This document shows, in pieces, positions 25,956 to 35,400 of a stretch of DNA of 64,000 nucleotides. The notes beneath the pieces were generated by a model. It had not been told where the DNA came from. It searched no databases and was given only the letters and a program-made list of their open reading frames with translations. The stretch is from Streptomyces sp. NBC_00878. Its GTDB lineage: Bacteria; Actinomycetota; Actinomycetes; Streptomycetales; Streptomycetaceae. Location: NCBI RefSeq assembly GCF_026341515.1, contig NZ_JAPEOK010000001.1:9610001-9674000 (forward strand), in the 5' to 3' direction. Made by a program: the position numbers and the translations under genes. Every line of letters starts with the position of its first letter. Position 1 is the stretch's first letter.

Positions 25956-27623
25956 ATGCCGGATCAGTCGCAGGGAACACCCGCACTACGCCCGGCCGAA
26001 CCGCAGGTTTCCCGCCGGACCATGCTGCGCGGCGCCGGCCTCCTCGGCGTCGGAGTGGGCTTCGGACTGACCCCGCTGCTCGCCGCCTGCGGTGTGGCCG
26101 ACGACGGGTCCGAGAAGTCCGGTGGCGGATCCGGCAAGGGCGGCACCCTCACCCTCGCGATCGACTCCACCAGCGCGGTCAACGACCCCGCCTTCTACAC
26201 GACGCTGGGCGACTGGATGGCGGTGGACTGTATCTGCCGCGGCCTGACCTTCATCTCCTTCGAGTCCAACGAACCCACGCCGGACCTGGCCAAGAGCTGG
26301 AAGATCTCCGACGACCAGCTGACGTACACCTTCACCCTCCGCGACGGCGTGAAATTCCACGACGGTACGACGCTGTCCTCCGCCGATGTCCTGGCCACCC
26401 TGAACCGGCAGTTCGACCCGGAGAACAAGACTCTGCCGAAGGGCGCCTCCAGACCGCTCGCCTCCCTCGGCAACAACGTCGCCTCGCTGACCGCCGAGGA
26501 CGACCTCACGGTCAAACTGGTGCTCAAGGCGCCCGACCGGACCGTGCTGGCCCAGCTCTCCGACATCGGCGGCCGCGTCATCTCCAAGGCCGCCCTCGAC
26601 AAGTACGGGTCCGACATAGGCAAGCACCTCGTCGGCACCGGCCCGTTCAAGCTCGCCTCGGCCACTTCCGGCCAGGCCATCACGCTTGAGGCGTTCGACG
26701 ACTTCCGGCTCGGCCGGCCGCCGATCGACCGTCTGGTCCTGCGCCAGGTGCAGGACCCCTCGGCGATCGTCAGCTCGCTGCTCAGCGGGGACGTGTCCGC
26801 CACCCAGTTCACCCCCTACTCGGCCGTCGAACAGCTGAAGTCCGACCCCGCGGTCACCGTCCACGACACCAAGGAGGGCTTCGACGCGATCCTGATGATC
26901 GACGCCCGGCGCGTTCCCGAGCTGACGGTGCGCAAGGCCATCAACCTGGCCATCGACCGCAAGGCGATCGTCCAGCAGGCGTTCTTCGGCGTCGGCAGCG
27001 AGCCCGACGGCTATGCGATCCCGCCCGCCCAGAACGGCTACGACACCGGCCTCGCCGACCTGAGCACGAAGAACCTCGTACAGGCGAAGAAGCTCCTGAA
27101 GGAGGCTGGAGCGGTGGGCCGCGAGCTGGGGTTGATGGCGGCCAGCGACTCCTGGCACCCCAAGGCCGCGCAGATCGTCAAGCAGAACCTGGAGGACGTC
27201 GGCTTCAAGGTGAAGACCACCTCCGTCGACCCCGCCTCGTACTTCAGCCGGCTCAGCGACGGCAAGGACGACTACCACGACCTGATGATCTGGGAACGCA
27301 ACTCCTACGTCCCCGACCCCAACAACATGGTCGGTTCCATGGCCAACCCCGCCGGTCTCTACGGCAGCACCATCACCGGCCTGGACACGCTGGACGGCGT
27401 CGACTCCATGGCCGAGGACCTGCTGGAGGCGAAGAACCTGCCGGTCGGCAAGAAGCGCACCGCCGCCTACTCCAAGATCCAGCGGCGCTGGGCGGAGGAG
27501 TACATGGTGATCGCCATGCTGGCCTGCTCCACCAACCTGGTGGTCAGCGGAGCCGGGGTGAAGGGCATCAACACCGCCGCACTCGGCAACCACCGCTGTT
27601 TCATGGAGAAAGCCAGTGTCTGA
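25956..27623 (+). CDS. ABC transporter substrate-binding lipoprotein, dipeptide/oligopeptide (SBP family 5)
   Basis: 555 residues; AAGGAGG sits 7 nt before the ATG. The N-terminus combines a twin-arginine motif (SRRTMLRGAGLLGVG) with a lipobox LLAAC (Cys about 47), so a Tat-exported lipoprotein is likely. The mature part shows family-5 features: GGTLTLAIDS, PDLAKSWKISDDQLTYTFTLRDGVKFHDGTTLSSADV, LVGTGPFKLASA, VRKAINLAIDRKAIVQQAFFG. Such proteins bind peptides, but also opines, heme and other nitrogenous solutes. It starts the transport part of the island and its last 8 bp overlap the permease gene. Confidence 0.92.
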   Translation: MPDQSQGTPALRPAEPQVSRRTMLRGAGLLGVGVGFGLTPLLAACGVADDGSEKSGGGSGKGGTLTLAIDSTSAVNDPAFYTTLGDWMAVDCICRGLTFISFESNEPTPDLAKSWKISDDQLTYTFTLRDGVKFHDGTTLSSADVLATLNRQFDPENKTLPKGASRPLASLGNNVASLTAEDDLTVKLVLKAPDRTVLAQLSDIGGRVISKAALDKYGSDIGKHLVGTGPFKLASATSGQAITLEAFDDFRLGRPPIDRLVLRQVQDPSAIVSSLLSGDVSATQFTPYSAVEQLKSDPAVTVHDTKEGFDAILMIDARRVPELTVRKAINLAIDRKAIVQQAFFGVGSEPDGYAIPPAQNGYDTGLADLSTKNLVQAKKLLKEAGAVGRELGLMAASDSWHPKAAQIVKQNLEDVGFKVKTTSVDPASYFSRLSDGKDDYHDLMIWERNSYVPDPNNMVGSMANPAGLYGSTITGLDTLDGVDSMAEDLLEAKNLPVGKKRTAAYSKIQRRWAEEYMVIAMLACSTNLVVSGAGVKGINTAALGNHRCFMEKASV

Positions 27624-28608
27624 CCAGACGGGTCCCGATCTCGGCGACAGGGGTTCCGGCGTGGGTCACCCGGGTCCCGGCCTCGGCACGACCGAGGCGC
27701 TCGCCGCGGCCCCCGCTTCCGGTGGCGCGATCCGAAGTGCCCACCGGGGGCGGGGCGGTGGTGGCCGGGGACGGGTGGCGAAGCTGCGGCAGCTCGGCAT
27801 CGGCACGTCCTGGCCCGCGAGAGTGTCCTGGGTGTTCCTGGTCGCGATCGTCCTCGTCGCCCTGGTCGGGCCCCTGCTGATCTCGGCCGACCCGGTCCGG
27901 CAGACCTCCTCGGCGATGCTGCCCTTCGGCTCGCCCGGCCATCTCCTCGGCACCGACGACCTGGGCCGGGACGAACTGGCCCGGCTGGTGCACGGGGCAC
28001 GGCCGCTCCTGTTCGTGGCGTTCGCGTCGACCGCTCTGGCCGCCGTGGTCGGCACCGGCGTCGGCCTGCTCGCCGGCTACGCGGGCGGCGTCGTGGAACA
28101 GGTGCTGATGCGCGCCGTCGACCTGGCCCTGGCCTTCCCGTCCATCCTCCTGGTCATTCTGCTGGTCGCCGCGGCCGGACCGGGCACCACCAGCCTCGTC
28201 GTCGGGGTCGGCGTGGCCCTCGCCCCCGGTCTGGCGCGGCTGGCCCGGGCGCTCGCGGCCAGGGAGACGGCCCGGGACTACATCGTCGCCGCACGCCTGG
28301 GAGGCACCCGCACACCGCGCGTCCTGGTGCAGGAGATCCTGCCCAACATCGCCGGGCCGATGGTGGCCCAGGTCGTCATGACCCTGTCGGTCGCGGCCGG
28401 TTTCGCCGCCGGTCTGTCCTACCTCGGCCTCGGCATCCAGCCGCCCACCCCCGACTGGGGCTACATGGTCCAGGCCGGACAGGAGTTCCTCTACTCGGCG
28501 CCCCGCCTGGTGGTGCTGCCGGCGGCCCTGACCCTGTTGTTCGTCGTGGCCTGCAACTTCGTGGGCGACGACCTGCGGGACGCGCTCGATCCGAAGGGCA
28601 CCGCATGA
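27616..28608 (+). CDS. ABC transporter permease, DppC-like
   Basis: 330 residues from GTG 27616, overlapping the previous stop. A Gly/Arg-rich cytoplasmic tail (about 60 residues) precedes the first helix (WVFLVAIVLVALVGPLLI). The periplasmic HLLGTDDLGRDELARLVHGARPLL and the coupling-loop motif AARLGGTRTPRVLVQEILPNIAGP identify the DppC/OppC half. The long N-terminal tail is unusual for the family and may have no role. Forms the membrane channel with the next gene product. Confidence 0.9.
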   Translation: MSDQTGPDLGDRGSGVGHPGPGLGTTEALAAAPASGGAIRSAHRGRGGGGRGRVAKLRQLGIGTSWPARVSWVFLVAIVLVALVGPLLISADPVRQTSSAMLPFGSPGHLLGTDDLGRDELARLVHGARPLLFVAFASTALAAVVGTGVGLLAGYAGGVVEQVLMRAVDLALAFPSILLVILLVAAAGPGTTSLVVGVGVALAPGLARLARALAARETARDYIVAARLGGTRTPRVLVQEILPNIAGPMVAQVVMTLSVAAGFAAGLSYLGLGIQPPTPDWGYMVQAGQEFLYSAPRLVVLPAALTLLFVVACNFVGDDLRDALDPKGTA

Positions 28609-29690
28609 GCGCCCTCCCGCTGCCGCGCCTGCGGCGCCCGCAAGGCCCCCGGTCGGAACGGGTCGACGCCCTGTGGGCCATGTTCCGCAGGCTCCTCGGC
28701 ATCCCGGTCGTCCTGTTCGCCCTGGCGACCCTGGTGTTCCTCGCGATGCGCCTGCTGCCCGGCTCGCCCACCGCCTCCCTGGCGGGCGGCGGAACGAACC
28801 TCACGGCCGCGGAGATAGCGCAGAACGAGGCCCGGGCCAGCGAGGCCCTCGGACTCGACCAGCCGCTGCTCACCCAGTACGGCACCTACCTCGACAACCT
28901 GGTGCATCTGCGCTTCGGTGAATCGTTCTTCGGGTCCAACAGTGTCCTGAGTCTGCTGGGCGACGCGCTTCCGGGCACCATCGAACTGACCCTGGCGGCG
29001 ATGACCGTGGCCGTGCTCCTGGGCGTGGTCACCGGGGTGGTCGCCGCGCTGCGCAAGGGCACCTGGATCGACACCACGACCCGGACCGTGGCGACCGTCA
29101 GCTTCTCCCTGCCCTGGTTCGCGCTCGGAGTGATCGCCATCGTCGTCTTCGGCGTCTGGCTGCGCTGGCTGCCCGTGCTGGGACGGCTGCCGAGCTCGCT
29201 GGACTACCGCCCCACGACCAACTTCGTCCTCCTCGACGCCATCCTGCAGGACCGCTTCGAACTGGTCGGCCCCTGGATCCAGCACCTGATCCTGCCCGCC
29301 ACCACCCTGGCGCTGTCCATGGCCGGCTACATCACCCGTATCGTGCGCGCCTCGGTCCTGGACGTCCTCGGCGACGACTTCGTCAGGACCGCCCGGATGA
29401 AGGGGCTCACGGAGTCCGCGGTGATCCGCCGCCATGTCCTGCGCAACTCCTGGCTGCCGATCGTGACGGTCCTCGGCCTGCAGTTCGGGTCCCTGCTGGG
29501 CGGCTCCGTCATCACCGAGACCGTCTTCTCCTACGGCGGCGTCGGCCGGCTGCTGGTGCAGGGCGTGCTCCAGCGCGACTACCCCGTCGTGCAAGGGGCA
29601 GCGCTCGCCATCGCCCTGCTGTTCGTCCTCGTCAACTACGCGGTGGACATGCTCTACATGATCCTCGATCCACGCATACGGAAAGGCTGA
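28605..29690 (+). CDS. ABC transporter permease, DppB-like
   Basis: 361 residues. The first membrane helix with PVVLFALATLVFLAMRLLPGSP is the DppB/OppB signature. The loop before NEARASEALGLDQPLLTQYGTYLDNLVHLRFGESF and the coupling motif RTARMKGLTESAVIRRHVLRNSWLPIVT are typical. Overlaps the DppC-like gene by ATGA; only 5 bp separate it from the esterase gene. In most operons B precedes C; here the order is reversed. Confidence 0.92.
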   Translation: MSALPLPRLRRPQGPRSERVDALWAMFRRLLGIPVVLFALATLVFLAMRLLPGSPTASLAGGGTNLTAAEIAQNEARASEALGLDQPLLTQYGTYLDNLVHLRFGESFFGSNSVLSLLGDALPGTIELTLAAMTVAVLLGVVTGVVAALRKGTWIDTTTRTVATVSFSLPWFALGVIAIVVFGVWLRWLPVLGRLPSSLDYRPTTNFVLLDAILQDRFELVGPWIQHLILPATTLALSMAGYITRIVRASVLDVLGDDFVRTARMKGLTESAVIRRHVLRNSWLPIVTVLGLQFGSLLGGSVITETVFSYGGVGRLLVQGVLQRDYPVVQGAALAIALLFVLVNYAVDMLYMILDPRIRKG

Positions 29691-29695
29691 GCCGC

Positions 29696-30397
29696 ATGGA
29701 CATCGTGCTGGTCCACGGAGCGGGCGGACGCCCCACCACCTGGTCGGAGGTCGAGCCCCTGCTCGCCGCCCGGGGTCACCGAACGGTCGCCGTCACCAAC
29801 CCCCTGACCTCTCTCGAGGAGGACGTGGCCCACACCACCGCCGTCGTCGAGGAGTTCATCGAGGGGACGGCAGGACCGCTGCTCCTCGTCGGCCACTCCT
29901 ACGGGGGCGCGGTCATCACGAACGTCGGCCGGCACCCCGCCGTCCGCGGCCTGGTCTACGTCGCGGCCTTCGGCCCCGACGAGGGCGAGACCGTCAACGG
30001 CATCGTCGAACGCTACGAGCCCGCGGAGATCTCCGCGTACATGCGGCGCGGCCCGAACGGGGAGTGGAAGTCGGAGGCGAGCGAGGAGTTCTGGGCCGAG
30101 ATCGGTCCCGACCTGTCTCCCGCGCACCGGGCCGTCGTCGAGGCCGAGGGCCGCAAGGCGGAGAACCTCATCTTCACCCAGCCGACCGGAAAGCCGGCCT
30201 GGGGCACCCTGCCTTCCTGGTATCTGGTCGCCGACGACGACCGCACCCTGCGCCCGGACGCGCAGCGCGACATGGCCGCCCGTATGGGGGCCGTCACCGA
30301 GCACGTCCCCGGCAGCCACTACACCACGCTCGTGCACCCGCAACGGGTGGCCGACCTGATCCACACCGCGGCCACGGCCGTGAGCGGCACGTCGTGA
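29696..30397 (+). CDS. Alpha/beta hydrolase, esterase/amidase-like
   Basis: 233 residues. The start, DIVLVHGAGGRPTTWSEVEPLLAARGH, carries the oxyanion HG motif. The nucleophile elbow is GHSYGG (serine near residue 65), the acid is in SWYLVADDDRTL and the histidine in GSHYTTLVHPQRV. The fold is close to small plant-type esterases (hydroxynitrile lyase/methylesterase branch). It is placed between permease and ATPase genes inside the transporter operon, so it may cleave the imported compound as it enters. Cytoplasmic; substrate unknown. Confidence 0.85.
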   Translation: MDIVLVHGAGGRPTTWSEVEPLLAARGHRTVAVTNPLTSLEEDVAHTTAVVEEFIEGTAGPLLLVGHSYGGAVITNVGRHPAVRGLVYVAAFGPDEGETVNGIVERYEPAEISAYMRRGPNGEWKSEASEEFWAEIGPDLSPAHRAVVEAEGRKAENLIFTQPTGKPAWGTLPSWYLVADDDRTLRPDAQRDMAARMGAVTEHVPGSHYTTLVHPQRVADLIHTAATAVSGTS

Positions 30398-31560
30398 GCG
30401 GGCCCGCGGCCGCCGTGCAGGGGCAGGCGAGCCGGCCCGTGGTCCTGGACGTCCGCGGGCTGCGGGTCGGGTTCGACGTCCCCTCGGGCCGGCTTCCGGC
30501 CGTCGCCGGCGTGGACCTGACCCTGCACCAGGGCGAGATCCTCGCGCTGGTCGGCGAGTCCGGCTCGGGCAAGTCCGCGCTGTCCATGAGTCTGGTCGGC
30601 CTCAACCGGGGCCCGCGCACGCACATCAGCGGCGAGGTGGCCTTCGGCGGCCGCAACCTCGCCGAGGCGTCCGAGCGCGAACTGCGTTCGGTACGGGGCA
30701 AGGACATCGCCGTCGTCTTCCAGGACGCCCTGGCCGCACTCAACCCGCTGCACCGGGTCGGCGCCCAGGTCACCGAGATGATGCGCGCTCACAACCGGAT
30801 GCCGTACGCGACGGCCATGGACCGGGCCGTGGACCTGCTCGGCGAGGTCGGCATCGCCAACCCCCGTGCCAACGCCCGCGCCCTGCCCCACCAGTTGTCG
30901 GGCGGCATGCGCCAACGTGTGATGATCGCCATGGGCCTGGCCAACGACCCTGCCGTCCTGATCGCCGACGAACCCACCACGGCACTGGACGTGACCATTC
31001 AGGCACAGGTCCTCTCCGTGCTCCAGCAGGCCGCCGCCGACCACGGCACCGCCGTCCTCCTGATCACCCACGACCTGGGAGTCGTCGCCGAGGTCGCCGA
31101 CCGCGTCGCCGTGATGTACACCGGCCGCATCGTCGAGCAGGGCGCGCGCGACGAGGTGCTGTTCAATCCCCAACACCCCTACACCATCGGCCTGTTGGGC
31201 TCCGTGCCGCCGATCGACGGACCGGTCGCCGACCGGCTGCCCGCCATCCCCGGCAGCCCGCTGACCGGTGTGGACCGCCCCAGCGGATGCGCGTTCGCCG
31301 CCCGCTGCGCCTTCGCGCACGACGCGTGCGCACAGCAGCCCGAACTGCTCCATCGCCACGGCGGACCCGGCCACCTCGACGCCTGCGTCCTGACCGGATC
31401 CGTACGCCAGGCGGCGCGCGATGCCAGTTCGGACCCGGACCGGGACCCGGACCCGGACCGGGACCCGGACTCGGACCCGGACTCGGACCCGCAGCCGGTG
31501 CGGACGGAACGGGATCCGGTGGAACGGCATCCGGTACGCAACGAGAAGGGGCGCCCATGA
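30394..31560 (+). CDS. ABC transporter ATPase, DppD-like, with a DP-repeat tail
   Basis: 388 residues from GTG 30394, which overlaps the esterase stop (GTGA). Walker [16 protein letters not shown]-loop [15 protein letters not shown], signature [15 protein letters not shown], Walker [20 protein letters not shown] and H-loop [16 protein letters not shown], followed by the oligopeptide-transporter C-terminal region with cysteines ([15 protein letters not shown]). Residues about 345-370 form an Asp/Pro/Arg repeat tail encoded by GGACCC-type hexamers at 31431-31490, which looks like slippage expansion. It energises the permeases above with its partner ATPase. Confidence 0.92.
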   Translation: MSGPAAAVQGQASRPVVLDVRGLRVGFDVPSGRLPAVAGVDLTLHQGEILALVGESGSGKSALSMSLVGLNRGPRTHISGEVAFGGRNLAEASERELRSVRGKDIAVVFQDALAALNPLHRVGAQVTEMMRAHNRMPYATAMDRAVDLLGEVGIANPRANARALPHQLSGGMRQRVMIAMGLANDPAVLIADEPTTALDVTIQAQVLSVLQQAAADHGTAVLLITHDLGVVAEVADRVAVMYTGRIVEQGARDEVLFNPQHPYTIGLLGSVPPIDGPVADRLPAIPGSPLTGVDRPSGCAFAARCAFAHDACAQQPELLHRHGGPGHLDACVLTGSVRQAARDASSDPDRDPDPDRDPDSDPDSDPQPVRTERDPVERHPVRNEKGRP

Positions 31561-32600
31561 CCTCGCCACCGGCCACATCCGCCACCGCGGCCTCCGGCCC
31601 GACGCCTCCGATATCCCCGGCGCCGCCCGGGACGCCGCTCATCCGGGCCGAGAAGCTGCGCGTCGAGTACCGCGGACGCTCGGGCGGCAGAGTAAGGGCC
31701 CTGCGCGACGTAGACCTGGAGATCCGCGAAGGCGAGACGCTGGGCCTGGTCGGTGAGTCGGGATGCGGGAAGTCCACTCTGGGCCGGGCCCTGCTGCGGG
31801 TGATCGAGCCGGCGTCCGGCACCATCGACTTCCTGGGCCTGAACATCACCCGGCTCAGGGGCACCCGGCTGCGCCGCACCCGCGCCGACCTCCAGATGGT
31901 GTTCCAGGACCCGTTCGGCTCGCTCAACCCCCGGCGCAGGATCGCCGACATCGTCGCCGAACCGCTGCTGCGGGCGCGCGGCGCGAGCCGGGCCGAAGCC
32001 GGGCCGGTCGTGGCCGAGTTGCTGGACCGGGTGGGCCTCGGCGCCGAGGCGGGCCCGCGCAAGCCGCACGAGTTCTCCGGCGGCCAGCGCCAGCGCATCG
32101 GCATCGCCCGGGCACTGGCCTCCTCGCCCAGGTTCGTCGTGGCGGACGAGCCGGTCTCCGCACTGGACGTCTCCATCCAGGCGCAGATACTGAACCTGCT
32201 CTCCGACATGGTCCGCGAGCGCGGCCTGACCATGCTGTTCATCTCCCACGACCTGGGCGTCGTACGGCACATCGCCGACCGCGTGGCCGTCATGTACCTG
32301 GGGCAGATCATCGAGGTCGCGTCCCGGGACGACTTCTTCTCCGGCCCCGCCCACCCCTACTCCGAAGCGCTGCTGTCCTCGGTTCCGTCCCTGCGCCCCG
32401 GCGGGCGGCGCGAACGACGGGTCCTGGAGGGCGAGTTGCCCGATCCCGCGAATCCGCCGGAGGGCTGTCTGTTCCAGACCCGCTGCCCCTTCGCCGAGGC
32501 CGAGTGCCGTACCCGCATGCCGGAACTGCGGACCATCGCACCCGGCCGTACCGTGCGCTGCCACCTGCCCCGGGTGCCCGGCTCCACCGAGAAAGGCTGA
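31557..32600 (+). CDS. ABC transporter ATPase, DppF/OppF-like
   Basis: 347 residues from ATG 31557 (GAGAAGGGG upstream, ATGA overlap with the previous gene); longer in-frame readings run back into that gene and are unlikely. Walker A GESGCGKSTLGRALL, VFQDPFGSLNPRRRI, signature FSGGQRQRIGIARAL, Walker B FVVADEPVSALDVSIQAQ, H-loop MLFISHDLGVVRHI and the C-terminal cysteine pattern GCLFQTRCPFAEAEC. Second ATPase subunit, completing a five-gene dipeptide-type importer. Confidence 0.93.
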   Translation: MTSPPATSATAASGPTPPISPAPPGTPLIRAEKLRVEYRGRSGGRVRALRDVDLEIREGETLGLVGESGCGKSTLGRALLRVIEPASGTIDFLGLNITRLRGTRLRRTRADLQMVFQDPFGSLNPRRRIADIVAEPLLRARGASRAEAGPVVAELLDRVGLGAEAGPRKPHEFSGGQRQRIGIARALASSPRFVVADEPVSALDVSIQAQILNLLSDMVRERGLTMLFISHDLGVVRHIADRVAVMYLGQIIEVASRDDFFSGPAHPYSEALLSSVPSLRPGGRRERRVLEGELPDPANPPEGCLFQTRCPFAEAECRTRMPELRTIAPGRTVRCHLPRVPGSTEKG

Positions 32601-32606
32601 TCCCGC

Positions 32607-33371
32607 GTGATCATCGACGCGTACAACACCACCCAGGACGTCCGGGGACGCTCGGACTACCTCACCGGCGTCCGCAAGGGTCAGGCGCCGCCGCCGTACA
32701 CCCCGTTCGAACCCCGGCGCATCCTGGACCGGATGGACGCCGCCGACGTCGACATGGCCATGATCTGCTCGCTCGCCCAGCGCATCGAGAACGACTTCAT
32801 CAGCTCCCTGGTCGCCGCCCACCCCGACCGCTTCTTCGGTTTCGGGCAGGTCCTCCCGCAGGCCGACGACGCCATCGAGGAGATCGACCACATGGCCGAC
32901 GCCGGCCTGGTGGGCCTCAAGCTCCACCCGAGTCTGCACGGCTACCACGTCGCCGACCACGGCCTGCTGGACCCGCTGTTCGAAGCATGCGCGCGGCGCG
33001 GACTGATGGTCCTGGTCAACGCCCTGGACGACTCCTTCTGCGCCCCCCTGGCCATCGAGGAGATCGCCCGCGACCACCCTCAAGTCCCCACGGTCATCGC
33101 CCACATGGGAGCGGTGTGGAACGTTCCCGAAGCGATCATCGTCGCCGAGCGGCAGCCCCATGTGTACCTGGAGACCTCGGCGACGCTGATGAGCGACGTG
33201 AAGCGGGCCTACGCCCGACTGGGGCCGGAGAAGATCCTCATGGGCAGCGAGTGGCCCGGCTCCGACTTCGACCTGGAGCGCATGAAGATCGCGAAGGCGA
33301 TACCGGACGAGAAGGACCGTGCGCTCGTCGAGGGCGGCAACATGGCCCGTCTGCTCGGGATCACCGCATGA
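32607..33371 (+). CDS. Amidohydrolase-2 family protein lacking the usual HxH metal motif
   Basis: 254 residues from GTG 32607. The TIM-barrel pattern of the ACMSD-like amidohydrolase-2 family is clear: MDAADVDMAMICS, GFGQVLPQADDAIEEIDHM, GLVGLKLHPSLHGYHVAD, VPTVIAHMGAVWN, VYLETSATL, ILMGSEWPGSDF and a final RLLGI. The first strand, where relatives carry a D-x-H-x-H zinc site, reads MIIDAYNTTQ with no histidine, and the late Asp position reads GSEWPGSD. The enzyme may use another metal site or be decarboxylase-like. It is coupled to the deaminase-like gene by ATGA, so it likely acts on the same ring or amide intermediate. Confidence 0.82.
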   Translation: MIIDAYNTTQDVRGRSDYLTGVRKGQAPPPYTPFEPRRILDRMDAADVDMAMICSLAQRIENDFISSLVAAHPDRFFGFGQVLPQADDAIEEIDHMADAGLVGLKLHPSLHGYHVADHGLLDPLFEACARRGLMVLVNALDDSFCAPLAIEEIARDHPQVPTVIAHMGAVWNVPEAIIVAERQPHVYLETSATLMSDVKRAYARLGPEKILMGSEWPGSDFDLERMKIAKAIPDEKDRALVEGGNMARLLGITA

Positions 33372-33850
33372 GCGCCGCGCCTTCCGGCACGGCGCCCACC
33401 ACCGCCATCGCGCGCGTCGCCGTCCCTGCGTCCATGAGCGACGACGACGCCGAACTGCTCACCCTGGCACAGGAGTTGCTGGCCCGCGTCTGGCGCGACG
33501 GCCGGCACGAGGTCGCGTCCGCGGTACGCACGGCCGACGGCGCCGTGCACACCGGGGTCCACCTCGAAGGCTCCTGCCGGCGCAGCTCCATCTGCGCCGA
33601 GGGCGTCGCCCTGGGAGCGGCCCGCGGGGCATACCCCGGCGAACGGCCGCTGGAGGTCACCTCGGTCGTCTCCGTCCAGATCAAGCCCGCCGGACGGTTC
33701 CGGGTGATCGCGCCGTGCGGCGTGTGCCGGGAACTGATCAGCGACTACAGCCCGGACGCGACGGTCTGGATCACCACGGTCGAGGAGAACGAGGTCGTCC
33801 CGGTCAGGGCCCTCGACCTGCTGCCGGACAAGAGCCGGCGCGCATGGTGA
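33368..33850 (+). CDS. Cytidine-deaminase-superfamily protein, blasticidin-deaminase-like
   Basis: 160 residues from ATG 33368 (ATGA overlap); the long in-frame extension to 31763 lies antiparallel to no gene signal and is only an open shadow. Zinc-site motifs are SSICAEGVALGAA (Cys and catalytic Glu) and APCGVCRELI (two Cys). C-A-E instead of H-A-E is the arrangement of cytidine and blasticidin-S deaminases, which remove an exocyclic amino group hydrolytically. Extra helical residues at the start (about 1-40). In this operon it could deaminate an amidine or aminopyrimidine/imidazole-type intermediate; this is inference. Confidence 0.82.
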   Translation: MSAAPSGTAPTTAIARVAVPASMSDDDAELLTLAQELLARVWRDGRHEVASAVRTADGAVHTGVHLEGSCRRSSICAEGVALGAARGAYPGERPLEVTSVVSVQIKPAGRFRVIAPCGVCRELISDYSPDATVWITTVEENEVVPVRALDLLPDKSRRAW

Positions 33851-33917
33851 ACCCCGGCCGCGAACCCGGCAGCCCGGACGAAGCAAGCACTGTGACCTCA
33901 GCGGAGAAGGAAGCACC

Positions 33918-34769
33918 ATGACACCAGCCGTCCCCGAGCTCTCCGGACAGCCGCCCGTCCCCACCGGCCTGGACGTTCCCGCACTCGCCGCCGAACTGGG
34001 CGGCTCCGGGGTCCCGGTGCGGTGGGAGGAACTGACCTGGCAGCAGGCGGAGACCACCGCGGCCGCACAGAACGCCGTGATCATCCCCGTCGGCGCCACC
34101 GAACAGCACGGTCCCCACCTGCCGTTGGCCGTCGACACCCTCATCTGCCGTGCCGTCGCCCTCGGCGTCTCCGCCCTCACCGGCGTACCGGTGGTGCCAC
34201 CGCTGAGCTTCGGCGTCTCCGCCTCCCACGGCGACTTCGGCGGCACGGTGGCGCTGCGCCCGGAAACGCTGATCGCCGTGGTGGAGGACGTCATCGACTC
34301 CCTGTACGCCTCCGGAGTACGGCAGTTCATCCTGCTCAACGGGCACATCTGGAACAACGGCGCGCTCGACGTGTCCGCGGAGAAGCTCCGGGTGCGCCAC
34401 CGCGACGCCCGCGTACGGGCCCTGGGCTACGTGACGATGTACCCCGGCCCCGAGGTCGACGGGCATGTCCAGTACGGCCGGGCGCTGATGCACGCCAACT
34501 TCTTCGAGACCTCGGTCATGCTCCACCTCCACCCCGAACTCGTGACGATGGACAAGGCCACCTCGCACGTCGACGTGGACTCCTTCTGGGACTACCGGAT
34601 GGACCAGGTCAGCGAGACCGGCGTCTGGGGCCGTGACGTTGCTGACGCCGACGCCAAGCACGGCGGAAAGGAGTTCGACCGCTGTCTGCTCACCACCGCC
34701 CGAGCCGTGTCGGCCGCCGTACGCGAACCCTGGCCCGACCCGACCCACCGTCCTGGAGCGACCGCGTGA
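33918..34769 (+). CDS. Creatininase-family amidohydrolase
   Basis: 283 residues; GGAGAAGGAAG precedes the ATG. Family metal and active-site motifs are all present: PVGATEQHGPHLPLAVDT (Glu, His, Asp), SASHGDFGGTVALRPET, LLNGHIWNNGAL and LMHANFFETSVML (His and Glu). Creatininases open cyclic amides such as creatinine; relatives act on formamides (mycofactocin MftE, FAPy deformylase). An N-terminal extension of about 30 residues is Pro/Gly-rich. Coupled by GTGA to the next hydrolase, suggesting successive ring-opening steps. Confidence 0.9.
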   Translation: MTPAVPELSGQPPVPTGLDVPALAAELGGSGVPVRWEELTWQQAETTAAAQNAVIIPVGATEQHGPHLPLAVDTLICRAVALGVSALTGVPVVPPLSFGVSASHGDFGGTVALRPETLIAVVEDVIDSLYASGVRQFILLNGHIWNNGALDVSAEKLRVRHRDARVRALGYVTMYPGPEVDGHVQYGRALMHANFFETSVMLHLHPELVTMDKATSHVDVDSFWDYRMDQVSETGVWGRDVADADAKHGGKEFDRCLLTTARAVSAAVREPWPDPTHRPGATA

Positions 34770-35398
34770 AGATCTACGACATCACCCTGCCCATCCACCC
34801 CGAGATGCTGCACTGGGGACGCAAGCCCGAGGTCGAGGTCGTCGAGTCCCTCTCCAACGGCGACGCCTCCAACGTCACGCGCTGGCGGCTCGGCGCCCAC
34901 ACCGGCACGCACGTCGACGCTCCCGCCCACTTCCGCGACGGCGCCACCCCCATCGACGAGGTGTCCCTGTACTCGCTGGTCGGGCCCGCCCTCGTCATCG
35001 ACCTCACCCATGTCGAGGGCGACGTGGAACCGCACCACCTGGAAGAAGGCGGGGCGGCCGGACACACCCGCGTCCTGCTCAAGACCTCCAACTCCGCGGG
35101 CCCCCTCAAGGAGACCGAGCGCGCCCCGCAGTGGGTGGGCCTCTCCCCGAAGGCGGCCGACTGGCTGATCGAGCACGAGGTCGAACTCATCGGCATCGAC
35201 TACCTCACCATCGAGAGCCATCACCGCACCGACACCTGGGACGTCCACCATTCCCTGCTGGGCGCCGGCGTGCTCATCCTGGAGAACGCGGACCTCGACC
35301 AAGTACCGGCCGGAACCTACGAGTTGACCTGCCTGCCCACCAAACTGGTCGGCGCCGACGGCTCCTTCGCCCGCGCCATCCTCACCACCCGGGACTGA
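34766..35398 (+). CDS. Cyclase-family hydrolase, kynurenine-formamidase-like
   Basis: 210 residues from GTG 34766, overlapping the creatininase stop. The family metal motif is intact: RLGAHTGTHVDAPAHFRDG (HxGTHxDxPxHF). The rest, VGPALVIDLTHVEGDV, KTSNSAG, GLSPKAADWLIEHEVELIGIDYLTIES and LILENADLDQVPAGTYELTCLPTKLVG, also fits. Members hydrolyse formamides, isatin or cyclic amides using a manganese or zinc pair. It should act on the product of the creatininase-like enzyme. Only 2 bp separate it from the gamma-glutamyltransferase gene. Confidence 0.9.
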   Translation: MKIYDITLPIHPEMLHWGRKPEVEVVESLSNGDASNVTRWRLGAHTGTHVDAPAHFRDGATPIDEVSLYSLVGPALVIDLTHVEGDVEPHHLEEGGAAGHTRVLLKTSNSAGPLKETERAPQWVGLSPKAADWLIEHEVELIGIDYLTIESHHRTDTWDVHHSLLGAGVLILENADLDQVPAGTYELTCLPTKLVGADGSFARAILTTRD

Positions 35399-35400
35399 CC

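Noticed and set aside
31431..31490. GGACCC-type short repeats considered as a CRISPR or regulatory array
   Set aside because: They are contiguous hexamer-like repeats with no spacers, inside a coding sequence, where they encode an Asp/Pro/Arg tail.
31763..33367. Long plus-strand frame extending the deaminase-like protein to 695 residues
   Set aside because: The extra 535 residues overlap an ABC ATPase and an amidohydrolase in another frame and look random; the real start is ATG 33368.
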